DNA from: UBA9611 sp965237595 | GTDB lineage: Bacteria; Chloroflexota; Dehalococcoidia; Lucifugimonadales; UBA3495 | NCBI GenBank assembly: GCA_965237595.1 | Contig: CBDEFY010000007.1 | Location: 248,001-312,000 of the forward strand | DNA length: 64,000 nucleotides | Direction of reading: 5' to 3' | Shown here: piece by piece, positions 43,516-52,235 of the stretch | Numbering within the stretch: position 1 is the stretch's first letter | Layout of the letters: each line of letters begins with the position of its first letter | Notes under the pieces: model-generated | Told to the model about the DNA's origin: nothing | What the model saw: only the letters and a program-made list of their open reading frames with translations | The model's database searches: none | Program-made: the position numbers and the translations under genes

Positions 43516-44991
43516 ATGGCAGCGACGCAGATAACCACGCACAAGAACTACATCGGAGGCCAATGGGTTGAGTCGATTTCCGGCAGGACCTATCAGGTCC
43601 ACAACCCCGCCCGGAAAGACGAGATTGTGGGCGCCTTCCAGACCTCCGGCGCCGACGACGCCCTGCGTGCCGTTGCCGCCGCCAAAGAGGGCTTGGCCGT
43701 TTGGGCCGGTACACCAGCCCCGGCCCGCGCTGGAGTCATATTCAAAGCCCTGGAGATTATGGGTCGCCGGGCTGACGAGATTGCGCAGACCATCACCACC
43801 GAAGAGGGCAAACCCATCGGCGACGCTCAGGGCGAGGTCAAGCGGGCCATGAACATCATGGAGTATGCCGCCGGCGAGGGACGCCGCATGTTCGGCTATA
43901 CCACGCCCTCAGAACTGCCCAACACCGTGGCTTACACCATCCGGCGGCCCCTGGGTGTTGTGGGAATCATCACCCCCTGGAACTTCCCCATCGCCATCCC
44001 GGCTTGGAAGATAGCCCCGGCCCTCATCTGCGGCAATGCCCTGGTATTCAAGCCTGCCTCGGGCACGCCCTTAAGCGCGGTGAAGCTGACTGAGATTTTC
44101 GAAGAGGCCGGTCTCCCAGCCGGCGTTCTGAACCTGGTCACCGGGCCGGGCGCCCAGGTGGGCAATGCCTTGGTGGAGAGCCCCGACGTCAAGGGCATCT
44201 CTTTCACCGGCTCCACCGAGGTCGGTACCAAGCTATACGGCGAGAGCGCCAAGCGGCTGAAAAAGGTCCAGGCCGAGATGGGCGGCAAAAACGCGGTAAT
44301 CGTCCTATCGGACGCCGACATGGACAAGGCCCTGAGTGGCATAGTGCAGGGCGCCTTCGGCTCCACCGGCCAACGCTGCACCGCCACCAGCCGCGTCATC
44401 GTGGAAGAAGACGTCTACGACCAGTTCATGGCGGAGCTCATCGACCGAACCAGCAAACTAAAGATTGGGGATGGCATCAATCCGGAGAGCGACGTTTCGC
44501 CCCTTTCCAGCCAGAGCCAAAAGGACAAGGTGTTGGAATACATCGGCATCGGCGCGGAAGAGGGCGCCGACCTAGCCTACGGCGGCCGCGAGCTTAGCGG
44601 CGGCGACTACGACCAGGGGTATTATGTGGAACCCACCATCTTCACCGGTGTGTCCCCCAGCATGCGCATCGCCAAAGAGGAGATATTCGGCCCGGTGCTG
44701 ACGGTGTTCAAGGTCAAGGACCTGAAAGAGGCCATCAAGATATCCAACTCTGTGGAGTTCGGTCTGTCGTCCTCGGTCTACACCAAAGACATCACCAAGG
44801 CCTACGAATACATCAACACGGTGGAGACCGGCATGGTCCACGTCAACGCCTCCACCCTGGGCGGCGAGGTGCACCTCCCCTTCGGCGGGCTGAACGCCTC
44901 CGGAGTGGGCCAGCGGGAGCAGGGCACGGCGGCGGTGGATTTCTTCAGCGAGGTCATCACCGTCTACATCGACCACGCCGCCGAGGCATGA
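43516..44991 (+). CDS. NAD(P)-dependent aldehyde dehydrogenase
   Basis: 491 residues from ATG 43516 (GGAGAG upstream). The motifs IITPWNFPIAIPAWKIAPALICGNALVFKPAS, SFTGSTEVG, the general-base Glu in AEMGGKNAV and the catalytic Cys in STGQRCTATSR are intact. The IFGPVLTVFK and GGLNASGVGQREQGTAAVDFFSE segments resemble the alpha-ketoglutaric semialdehyde or succinate-semialdehyde group. The precise substrate cannot be fixed from sequence. Confidence 0.93.
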   Translation: MAATQITTHKNYIGGQWVESISGRTYQVHNPARKDEIVGAFQTSGADDALRAVAAAKEGLAVWAGTPAPARAGVIFKALEIMGRRADEIAQTITTEEGKPIGDAQGEVKRAMNIMEYAAGEGRRMFGYTTPSELPNTVAYTIRRPLGVVGIITPWNFPIAIPAWKIAPALICGNALVFKPASGTPLSAVKLTEIFEEAGLPAGVLNLVTGPGAQVGNALVESPDVKGISFTGSTEVGTKLYGESAKRLKKVQAEMGGKNAVIVLSDADMDKALSGIVQGAFGSTGQRCTATSRVIVEEDVYDQFMAELIDRTSKLKIGDGINPESDVSPLSSQSQKDKVLEYIGIGAEEGADLAYGGRELSGGDYDQGYYVEPTIFTGVSPSMRIAKEEIFGPVLTVFKVKDLKEAIKISNSVEFGLSSSVYTKDITKAYEYINTVETGMVHVNASTLGGEVHLPFGGLNASGVGQREQGTAAVDFFSEVITVYIDHAAEA

Positions 44992-45091
44992 GAGCGGGCC
45001 CGGTTCATCTATGGGCAGGAAATCGAACTGGCGGGCGGACAAGTTTCAAAGTACCCTGGACCACTTCACATTGCTCATAACTGCATCTGCG

Positions 45092-46252
45092 TTATGCCAG
45101 GGCGTTGTCCGTTTGGAATATCTCCATGATGGCAGGTGCAAAGTACACTCTGTTTCGTGATCGACCTGTGGTTTCAACCAGGATGGCGGCGGCTACCAAC
45201 CGGTCGATGTGCAACTGGGCGGTCCTGGGAGTAACTCCAAGGCGATTTCGAACGGTTCCCATGGTGACTACCGGGGCTTCGAATAGGCAGTCGATGAGCT
45301 CTAAACTCAGGGCCGAGCCTCTGGGGGTTTGTAGCTTTCCTCGAAATGCTTGTTGGAGGTCCAGCAGGTCTCGTGACCGCCTGATGGCCTCGTTAGCTTC
45401 CTCGGCAACGGCTTCAAGGAAAAATCCTATCCATTCCTCCCAGGCGCCCGTCTGGCTGACCTTCAAGAGATGATCGATATATTCATCTATATGCCTTTCG
45501 AAGAAGGCGCTCAGATATAGCGAAGGCTGCGGCAGATAACCCCGATCACACATCAGCAGACTCAGCATCAGTCTACCGATCCTTCCGTTTCCATCGGCAA
45601 ACGGATGTATGGCCTCAAATTGGTAATGGATCAACGCCAATTGGATCAGGAACGGTAGGTCCGTGGGCTCGTGTATGAATCTCTCAAATTCGTTTAGCGC
45701 CTGGGTCATCTGCTCTACAGGAGGGGGAACATAACGATCCTCGGAAACTCCTCTCTCATAACTGCTGATGTAGTTTTGGCTGACGCGGAATTCGCCGGGC
45801 CTCTTGTCTTGTCCTCTTACATCGCGAAGCAAGTGTTCATGCAATTCTCGTATCAGCCGGAGAGAGAACGGCAGGTCATTGAGCCGTTCCAGACCGTAGC
45901 CCATTGCGACAATGTAGTTGGAAACCTCTGTTATATCCGCCGGTTGGGGTTGTGCTGCCGGTGCTGCTTCGAACAACAGAAGCTGTTCCAGATTTGTGAC
46001 CGTTCCTTCCATTCGGCTTGAGAGTACAGCTTCCCTTCTAAGAAACGGACCAACCAACAGATGAGGATCGGCCAGCATTCTCCCCATTCCCGAAAGTTGT
46101 CCCACCGCCAGGTCAGCTTCCGAAAGTCTCTTCCAAATACCCGAGCCGTAGGCAGTTGCCGGAGGCAGCGGATCAGGTACAAAAGCCCAGTAAGCTTCGG
46201 GCGTCTGCACCAGTTTGCCAGGCGAAGCCTCCGTGAAATCCGATGCATTCAT
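45092..46252 (-). CDS. Fic-domain AMP transferase with built-in inhibitory helix
   Basis: 386 residues. The Fic core is HPFADGNGRIGR (H216 to R227). The N-terminal inhibitory motif SxxxEG is present as SSRMEG (78-83), which blocks ATP binding in class II Fic proteins until relieved. The C-terminal region LIDCLFEAPVVTMGTVRNRLGVTPRTAQLHIDRLVAAAIL is a winged helix, so the protein may bind DNA as well. Fic proteins transfer AMP to target proteins. An unusual array of dyads (46300-46460) lies just upstream, so the winged helix may autoregulate. No antitoxin gene is adjacent. Confidence 0.9.
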   Translation of the reverse strand: MNASDFTEASPGKLVQTPEAYWAFVPDPLPPATAYGSGIWKRLSEADLAVGQLSGMGRMLADPHLLVGPFLRREAVLSSRMEGTVTNLEQLLLFEAAPAAQPQPADITEVSNYIVAMGYGLERLNDLPFSLRLIRELHEHLLRDVRGQDKRPGEFRVSQNYISSYERGVSEDRYVPPPVEQMTQALNEFERFIHEPTDLPFLIQLALIHYQFEAIHPFADGNGRIGRLMLSLLMCDRGYLPQPSLYLSAFFERHIDEYIDHLLKVSQTGAWEEWIGFFLEAVAEEANEAIRRSRDLLDLQQAFRGKLQTPRGSALSLELIDCLFEAPVVTMGTVRNRLGVTPRTAQLHIDRLVAAAILVETTGRSRNRVYFAPAIMEIFQTDNALA

Positions 46253-46299
46253 AAATGTTTGCTTCCATATGCGACGTAGGTATTAATGCGCGCTCAGCA

Positions 46300-46460
46300 A
46301 TTATACTTTTAGGCTTCATTGTATAATAAAAGAATTTAATGCGCAATTATGGTTATACTTATATAGTGAACAGTATAATAACGAAGAAGAATGCGGGCTG
46401 TAATTATACTTAACTAACGTAAGGGATATTTAATTATACTGTCATGGGCAAAAGTATAAT
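46300..46460 (-). promoter_or_regulatory. operator array: four phased dyads before fic
   Basis: Three dyads follow the rule ATTATAC-N14-GTATAAT: 46300-46327, 46352-46379 (first half GTTATAC) and 46433-46460. A fourth at 46403-46430 has a perfect left half and GGATATT on the right. Half-sites are 21 bp apart, two helical turns. Dyad starts are 52, 51 and 30 bp apart. The array lies 48-208 bp upstream of the fic start in an AT-rich stretch unlike the surrounding GC-rich DNA. Confidence 0.7.
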
Positions 46461-46505
46461 TAAGATTAAATCCGGTTATTCTGCCGCCAAGTGTCCCATC
46501 TCCCC

Positions 46506-46904
46506 CTACAAAGGCTGCCGGTGGGCGAAACCCCGATCGGTCTCGTGCCAGAACCCGATCTGGTCTTCACCGCTTATCCAGCACAGAAAGACCTCCCGGC
46601 CCTCTCGCTGCGACGGGAAATCCACCAGACCCCGCTCAATGTCCCGGACGATGATTCCCCGGTCCAATACCTCTTGGACCCCTTCCTCTATTTGCCGGGC
46701 CAGCCGGGCCACGCTCTCTTGGACCCGGCCCAGTTCTTCGTTGCTGCTGGAAGAACCGTTACCACTCCGGCGCCGCAACAATTCGGCGAGCCGTTCCTGT
46801 AGAGCCAGATGTTCCTGGCGTCCCGGCGCCAACCGCTGGAAAGTCTCCTCCAGCCACGGCACCAAAGCGTTTGCTTCCTCTAACGTGAATTGCTGGTGTC
46901 TCAT
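46506..46904 (-). CDS. DUF2203-family protein
   Basis: 132 residues, MRHQQFTLEEANALVPWLEETFQRLAPGRQEH, a helical N-terminal half (Gln/Glu/Arg rich, coiled-coil like), then GIIVRDIERGLVDFPSQREGREVFLCWISGEDQIGFWHETDRGFAHRQPL, the characteristic DUF2203 end. The function is not known. The start at 46904 is chosen because the upstream in-frame extension has no coding character. It lies 254 bp upstream of fic in the same direction. Confidence 0.75.
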   Translation of the reverse strand: MRHQQFTLEEANALVPWLEETFQRLAPGRQEHLALQERLAELLRRRSGNGSSSSNEELGRVQESVARLARQIEEGVQEVLDRGIIVRDIERGLVDFPSQREGREVFLCWISGEDQIGFWHETDRGFAHRQPL

Positions 46905-47109
46905 CTCCGAGCGACCCTTTAGCCCAATCGAATGCGGCCAAATAATAGCCGCCGCCCGCCGGGTTGGGCCATTGTTCAGGGGGCGTCCACCAAGGCTGGC
47001 AAATGGCGTACAATGTCTGCCACGGGCGGCATTGCCCGATAGAATAATCCCGGTAGAAAATGGCGGTAGAATTCTCCCCTTAGGATACTTGATTGAATCG
47101 AGAGCGGAT

Positions 47110-47502
47110 ATGCCCATCATCGACCACAAACGCCTTCCGGAGGTCCCCTGGCGGCCCGGTCACCGCAAATGGGACATCACCCTTGAAGAACACGGCGTCT
47201 CCACCTACCTCAGCTTAAACACCGCCGAACCGGGCACCGGCGCACCCCTCCACACCCATCAGATTGACGAGCTAATCATAATCATGGAGGGCACCTTGGA
47301 GGTGCGCATCAACGGCGAGACACACACGGTGGAGAGAGACCACACCTTGGTCATCCCGCCCGGAGCCGAGCATGGGTTCAAGGTGGTGGGCGACAAGACT
47401 GCCGAGTTGATTGTGGTCTTCCCCCACATGGACCCCTACTCATCGGAGAACACTACCTACCTGGAGGGCAGCCGTCCAGCCTCGGCCACGGCCTCGGAAT
47501 AA
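47110..47502 (+). CDS. cupin-domain protein
   Basis: 130 residues, one small beta-barrel of the RmlC-like cupin family. Metal-type motif 1 is PLHTHQIDELIIIMEGTLEVRINGE, and motif 2 is VIPPGAEHGFKVVGD. The His residues of HTH, the Glu of DELI and the His of EHGF form a plausible metal site. It would bind or isomerise a small organic molecule. It lies 25 bp before trmI. Confidence 0.85.
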   Translation: MPIIDHKRLPEVPWRPGHRKWDITLEEHGVSTYLSLNTAEPGTGAPLHTHQIDELIIIMEGTLEVRINGETHTVERDHTLVIPPGAEHGFKVVGDKTAELIVVFPHMDPYSSENTTYLEGSRPASATASE

Positions 47503-47527
47503 TCCCCAACCAAGGCAGACCCTAGAA

Positions 47528-48430
47528 TTGAACCAGACTCAGACTGACAAGAACCGTTTCCAAGCCGGAGATCTGGCCCTGCTCATCGACCGCAAGTCCC
47601 GGCGGTATATGGTCACCCTGGCCGAAGGGGAGACATACCATTGCCACTTGGGGCGGTTGCACCACGACCAATTGATTGGGAATAGTGTCGGCGGTTGGTA
47701 CCAGACGGACAAAAGTCACACCCTGCTGGCGGTACGGCCCACCCTGGGCGACTTCGTGCGGGAGATGCCCCGCGGGCCCCAGATCATCTACCCCAAAGAC
47801 CTGGGCAACATAGTCAATTTCGCCGATATCTTCCCCGGCGCCGCGGTGGTTGAGGGCGGTCTGGGCTCCGGTGCGTTGACGGCCGCCTTGCTCCGGGCGG
47901 TGGGAAACACCGGCAGGGTGATCAACTACGAAATCGACGAATCGGTGTTGCCCAAAGCGACGCGGAACATCGACCGGGTTATCCCTGACGCCTCCAACCT
48001 TGAGATCAAGATCGGCGACATCTACGAAGGCATCGCTGAGCGGGACATTGACCGGGTGGTTCTGGACGTTCCAGAACCGTGGCAGGCAATTCCCGGGATC
48101 GGCGACGCCCTGGTCATGGGCGGGATACTACTTAGCTTCGTCCCCACCATCCTGCAGGTGCAGCGGTTGGTGTTGGCCTTGGAGCAAGACGGCCGGTTCC
48201 AGATGATTCAGTCGATGGAGACTCTGCTCCGGACCTGGCACGTCACGGAACGAAGCGTCCGCCCGGACCACCGAATGGTGGCCCACAGCGGCTTCCTGAC
48301 CACGGCGGTCCGCTGTGAGCCTCGGCCCGGAGGGCGCGTCAAATCGAATGGCGAGTCCCCAAGCGAACCACTAAATGACGATTTGGCTGACGCGCCAGAG
48401 GAGGCCGGCATCGATGGACATGATGAGTAG
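47528..48430 (+). CDS. trmI: tRNA (adenine-N1-)-methyltransferase TrmI-type
   Basis: About 300 residues from a TTG at 47528; the start is uncertain. It methylates A58 of tRNA. The N-terminal beta domain (DLALLIDRKSRRYMVTLAEGETYHCHLGRLHHDQLIG) is followed by the Rossmann methyltransferase with IIYPKDLGNIVNFADIFPGAAVVEGGLGSGALTAALL and VVLDVPEPWQAI, both family signatures. It overlaps the HD gene by 17 bp. Confidence 0.9.
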   Translation: MNQTQTDKNRFQAGDLALLIDRKSRRYMVTLAEGETYHCHLGRLHHDQLIGNSVGGWYQTDKSHTLLAVRPTLGDFVREMPRGPQIIYPKDLGNIVNFADIFPGAAVVEGGLGSGALTAALLRAVGNTGRVINYEIDESVLPKATRNIDRVIPDASNLEIKIGDIYEGIAERDIDRVVLDVPEPWQAIPGIGDALVMGGILLSFVPTILQVQRLVLALEQDGRFQMIQSMETLLRTWHVTERSVRPDHRMVAHSGFLTTAVRCEPRPGGRVKSNGESPSEPLNDDLADAPEEAGIDGHDE

Positions 48431-48992
48431 GGAGCAAACCCTGGAATTTCTGAAGACCCATGTGAAAACCGAGATGCTGATGAAGCACCTATACGCCGTG
48501 GAGGCCTCCATGCGGGGCTATGCTCGAAAATTTGGCGGCGACGAGGAGCGATGGGCCATCGCCGGGCTGCTCCACGACTTTGACTGGGAGATTTGCCCCA
48601 CCCCCGAAGACCACCCGACCTACGGGGCACAGATACTCCGGGACCACGGTTACCCTGAAGACATCGTCCGCGCGGTGCTCACTCATGGGGAGCACACCGG
48701 TATCCCCCGGGAGTCCCAAATGGAGCATACCCTGTTCGCTGTCGATGAATTGTCGGGCTTCATCCGGGCTGTGGCCTTGGTACGTCCTTCAAAGAGCCTG
48801 GACGATGTCGCGCACCGGTCGGTGCGCCGGAAGATGAAGGACAAGGCCTTCGCCAAGGATGTCAGCCGGGAGGACATTCAAAAAGGGGCCGACGAACTAG
48901 GCATAGACCTGGATGAGCACATCATGTTCATCGTGGAGAGCATGAAGCCGGTATCCGAGCATCTTGATCTGGCGGCTTCGGCAAGCACGTAG
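48414..48992 (+). CDS. HD-domain phosphohydrolase-like protein
   Basis: 192 residues. The metal-site residues are in LMKHLYAVEA, GLLHDFDWE (HD pair) and a later VLTHGEHT, an arrangement seen in small HD-domain proteins that hydrolyse nucleotides or phosphates. The start at ATG 48414 is supported by GAGGAGG upstream. It overlaps trmI. Confidence 0.85.
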   Translation: MDMMSREQTLEFLKTHVKTEMLMKHLYAVEASMRGYARKFGGDEERWAIAGLLHDFDWEICPTPEDHPTYGAQILRDHGYPEDIVRAVLTHGEHTGIPRESQMEHTLFAVDELSGFIRAVALVRPSKSLDDVAHRSVRRKMKDKAFAKDVSREDIQKGADELGIDLDEHIMFIVESMKPVSEHLDLAASAST

Positions 48993-49205
48993 GGCCAGGC
49001 CGCACTTAGTTTCTGGCCGAATTCCCATCGTTACTAATATCGTTCATGGTGAGGGCCGATACGCCCGCGGGGGCGATACCACGGGAAGGAACTGCTACGA
49101 AATTCGAAGCTGTTCATTGGAAGCTTGTCTAACCACCTACTACCCGGCCCATCGACAGCGCAGGGTGAGCGGACGACATTAACAGCGTTTTTGCGTAGTA
49201 AGCAC

Positions 49206-50432
49206 TTAGGTCGGCCAAAAAGCTTCAAATTGTGTCTCGCCTTCCGGGTATCTGCCGTCTGTCAAAGAAAGGTGGCGGCCGGTCAAGACTGGTACCGGTA
49301 GATTCTCAACGAATACCGTGGATTCGGGCGACTGCTCCAGTCCCCACAACGCTGGCCTTCCCACATTCTTCCCCTGGACCAGCACCTTGAAGTCGCCCAG
49401 GCCTCCTGGGCGGATCAGGTTCGATATCCCAGCGCGGTTGGCCTGCATCTGGCGTGGGGCCAGGTCTTTGTCTCTCAGACGTTGTTGAAAGCGGTCCAGG
49501 TTCAGATTGGACAGGAAGTCCCGCTGGGTGACCAGTCCGAAAGTCTCCAGACCTGCCTCTTCGCCCGCGCGTGCCGCCGATGTGAAATCCACCTGGGCCG
49601 TAATATCCTGACTGCCAATCCGGGCGAAAGGAGCATCGGTCTGGACGTGCTGGCGGTAGGTGACCAGGGTCCCCCTGAACCGTTGTTCTCCGTCGTACAG
49701 GTCATGGGCAGGACGGCCGTAGTCGATGGTGAGCACGAATCCACGTTCCAGTGCCGCCGCAACGTTATGGGCCCACCGGTCCAGCGCCAGATTGATCTCC
49801 GCGGTTTGGCCCTGGGCCAGTACAATTCCGAGGTCAATCAACCGGCCGGCCAAGCCCGTGTCTGACGGGTTGCCGGTCAGTTCCACCAGTTCTGAACCCT
49901 CCAAGCCCACATAGACCTCTTTCAGGCCGTCGCCTGCCATTACCACTTGGTGCACCGGAAAGGCGTCCATATACTCGTTGGACAGGACGCAACCCTGCAG
50001 ACCCCGGAAGGGCGCACCGTCCGACAAGACCTTGCTCGTCCTCAGGGTCCCAGACTCAACGGAGATGTCTGGCCGGCGGTCCAGGCAGATGTAGTGCAAC
50101 GACTCCGCGAACCCATTCGGAAGTCCGGTGGCGTAAGCGCTGATATCCCGGCACAGCAGCCCGTTTCCCGCGCCGAGTTCCAGAACCGTAAAGGGAGAGG
50201 GACGGCCCATCTCTCGCCACATCTGGTAGAGCTGGACGGCCAACAAAGCGCCGAAGGCCGGATGAACCGCCGGGCTGGTGTAGTAGTCCCCACCGGCCCC
50301 GACTCGCTCTTGCCCCGTGTAATAGCCACCCCTGGGCCAATAGAGGGCTACTTCCATGAACTCGGCAAAGGTTATCTTGCCTCTTTCCCCGCGTTCTTGG
50401 ATGCGCCGTCTAACTTCTGATTCCGCACTCAT
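49206..50432 (-). CDS. MidA/NDUFAF7-like SAM-dependent methyltransferase
   Basis: 408 residues from the ATG at 50432. The N-terminal GKITFAEFMEVALYWPRGGYYTG and PAVHPAFGALLAVQLYQMWREMGRP match the MidA family, followed by the SAM-binding TVLELGAGNGLLCRDI and the ELGAGNG loop. A late DYGRPAHDLYDGEQRFRGTLVTYRQH is also family-typical. In mitochondria the homologue methylates an arginine of complex I; the bacterial target is not known. It is separated from the citrate synthase gene by a terminator. Confidence 0.85.
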   Translation of the reverse strand: MSAESEVRRRIQERGERGKITFAEFMEVALYWPRGGYYTGQERVGAGGDYYTSPAVHPAFGALLAVQLYQMWREMGRPSPFTVLELGAGNGLLCRDISAYATGLPNGFAESLHYICLDRRPDISVESGTLRTSKVLSDGAPFRGLQGCVLSNEYMDAFPVHQVVMAGDGLKEVYVGLEGSELVELTGNPSDTGLAGRLIDLGIVLAQGQTAEINLALDRWAHNVAAALERGFVLTIDYGRPAHDLYDGEQRFRGTLVTYRQHVQTDAPFARIGSQDITAQVDFTSAARAGEEAGLETFGLVTQRDFLSNLNLDRFQQRLRDKDLAPRQMQANRAGISNLIRPGGLGDFKVLVQGKNVGRPALWGLEQSPESTVFVENLPVPVLTGRHLSLTDGRYPEGETQFEAFWPT

Positions 50433-50478
50433 GGGCACTTGGCCGATATACACACCGCACGTTTACCGGCCCAAAACA

Positions 50479-50501
50479 AAAGGGGCCTAAGTGGCCCCTT
50501 T
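50479..50501 (-). terminator. terminator of citrate synthase
   Basis: Stem 50479-50487 with 50493-50501; on the minus strand it is followed by a T-rich tract (TTGTTTTGG). Confidence 0.8.
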
Positions 50502-50529
50502 CGCTGGATTCTTGCCAGGTACAGCCGGT

Positions 50530-51663
50530 CTAGGACCGCTGTTCGATGGGCGTGTATTCCAGGTCCATCTCTCCGATGTATTCCGTGAGCGGCCGGAGCA
50601 AGATGTTGTCTTTGTACTGCTCCACGCATTGCAACGTCCAACCGGGGATGCGTCCCAGTGCGAAGATAGAAATGAACAGGTCGTCGGGAATGTCCAACAG
50701 GTAGTAGATCGACCCAGCGAAGAAATCCACGTTTACGCAGATACCCTTGGACCGGTAGGGGACCATGGTGTCCTCTTCCAGGTGCTGGAGAATCCGGAAC
50801 CACTCCGGGTGGCCCTTCTTTTCGCCAAGTACCCGCGACCGCTCCCGCAAATGCCTGGCACGGGGGTCTTCCGCCTTGTAGACCCGGTGGCCGAATCCCA
50901 TGATGCGGTCGCCTTTGTCCAGAAGGTTCTTGGCGTACTCGGCGGCGTTCTCCGGGTTGGCGATGTCCAGGGCCATCTTCATGACCTCTTCGGCAGCCCC
51001 GCCGTGGGCGGGGCCCTTCAAGGTTCCCACGCCGGTGACGACGCATGAGTGGAGGTCTGAGATTGTGGAGGCGGTCACCCTGGCAGCAAATGCAGATGCG
51101 TTGGGGCCGTGCTCCGCGTGCAGGATGAAGTCCACATCCAGCAGGTTGGTGGTTTCCTGGTCGGGAAGTTGGTCGAAGAGCATGTAGAGGAAGTTCCCGG
51201 CGTGTTTCAGGTCCGGGTTGGGCGCCACCGGCTCCAGTCCCTGCCTCAGGCGGTGGTGGGCCGCGACAATGGTCGGCCCCATGGCCGTAAGGCGGATGCC
51301 CTTGCGGATGGTGGCCTCCACCGAGTTGTCAGTCACTTCGGAATCGAATGCGCTGAGGGCTGAGATAGCGGTCCGGAGCGCGTCCATGGGATGGCTGTTC
51401 TTGACCAGGTCCAGCACCTGGATAACCTCGTCAGGGATGATCCGGTTGGCCCGCAGTAGGGCGTCGAATTCGGCCAGCTCCTTTTTGTTGGGGAGCTCGG
51501 CGTAGAGAAGGAGGTAGACCACTTCCTCGAAGGTCGACTTTTCGGCCAAGTCGTGGATGTTGTAGCCGCGGTACAGCAGCTTACCTTCTATGCCGTCGAT
51601 GAAACTGGACTCGGTCGTGTCGAAGTAGACATCTTTGAGTCCTTTGATAATCTCTGGGGGCAT
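50530..51663 (-). CDS. gltA: citrate synthase (type II)
   Basis: Condenses acetyl-CoA and oxaloacetate. 377 residues, small type II form. Catalytic residues: His in DFILHAEHGPNASAF, His in IMGFGHRVYKAEDPRA and Asp in GICVNVDFFAGSIYYLLDIP. The N-terminal LKDVYFDTTESSFIDGIEGKLLYRGYNIHDLAE is typical. A 2-methylcitrate synthase cannot be excluded. A strong GAAGGAAGG site precedes the ATG. Confidence 0.9.
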   Translation of the reverse strand: MPPEIIKGLKDVYFDTTESSFIDGIEGKLLYRGYNIHDLAEKSTFEEVVYLLLYAELPNKKELAEFDALLRANRIIPDEVIQVLDLVKNSHPMDALRTAISALSAFDSEVTDNSVEATIRKGIRLTAMGPTIVAAHHRLRQGLEPVAPNPDLKHAGNFLYMLFDQLPDQETTNLLDVDFILHAEHGPNASAFAARVTASTISDLHSCVVTGVGTLKGPAHGGAAEEVMKMALDIANPENAAEYAKNLLDKGDRIMGFGHRVYKAEDPRARHLRERSRVLGEKKGHPEWFRILQHLEEDTMVPYRSKGICVNVDFFAGSIYYLLDIPDDLFISIFALGRIPGWTLQCVEQYKDNILLRPLTEYIGEMDLEYTPIEQRS

Positions 51664-51917
51664 GGTCCACCTTCCTTCGAGGCATGCGGCCGAGTCCGGC
51701 GAAGCGGTCTCCGCAAAAACGGGTTTTGACAGAGTTTTTCGGGGAGAAAATAGTTGAAAACGAGGCGCGAATCTACATAAAACCCTACACTCAATCCGTG
51801 CCTGATTCTAGCATCGCCCTATGGGGGTGTCAAGCTGAAACAAGCGTGGCGGGAGCCTACGCCGGTACCCCGGATCCGGCGCTCTTAGGGTCTCTCCGGC
51901 CATGTAGACCAAGCACC

Positions 51918-51946
51918 TTGGACGGCGGACTGGCAGTGGTTACAAT
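51918..51946 (+). promoter_or_regulatory. promoter of tRNA-Ser
   Basis: TTGGAC (51918-51923), a 17-bp spacer and TACAAT (51941-51946), 46 bp before the tRNA. The rest of the 51664-51992 gap shows nothing else. Confidence 0.6.
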
Positions 51947-51992
51947 ATAGGGGCAGGCCGCTGGCGTCCACACCGGCAGGCACCCACGCAAC

Positions 51993-52082
51993 GGAGGGAT
52001 GGCTGAGTGGACGAAAGCGACGGTCTTGAAAACCGTTATAGGGGCAACTCTATCGTGGGTTCGAATCCCACTCCCTCCGCCA
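51993..52082 (+). tRNA. tRNA-Ser (TGA), CCA encoded; attachment site
   Basis: Acceptor arms GGAGGGA (51993-51999) and TCCCTCC (52072-52078), anticodon loop CTTGAAAA, a long variable arm and T-loop TTCGAAT. CCA is at 52080-52082. A P4-type integrase follows 153 bp downstream, the usual layout for an element inserted at the tRNA 3' end. Confidence 0.97.
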
Positions 52083-52121
52083 TATTAATGCTCCTTACCG
52101 TCCCAAAACGTCCCCAAACCT

Positions 52122-52143
52122 CTTAGTTCATAGCTGAACTAAG
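52122..52143. repeat. hairpin CTTAGTTCA/TGAACTAAG
   Basis: Perfect 9-bp arms around TAGC, 40 bp after the tRNA. It lies in the att region and may be an integrase or excisionase arm site; no T-run follows. Confidence 0.5.
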
Positions 52144-52194
52144 GACACCGAGGCCTTGAATACTCCCGCGAACTCCCGTAAAATACCACTGTAT

Positions 52195-52211
52195 CCCACA
52201 CATTGTGTGGG
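52195..52211. promoter_or_regulatory. palindrome CCCACAC-ATT-GTGTGGG before the integrase
   Basis: Perfect 7-bp arms 25 bp before the integrase start, with a further half-site (ATGTGGGA) at 52218-52225. It is a likely operator for the integrase gene or an arm-binding site. Confidence 0.5.
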
Positions 52212-52235
52212 AAATAATGTGGGACGGAGGGGAGC

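Noticed and set aside
46444..47109. N-terminal extension of the cupin gene
   Set aside because: This part is antisense to the DUF2203 gene; the cupin fold starts at 47110.
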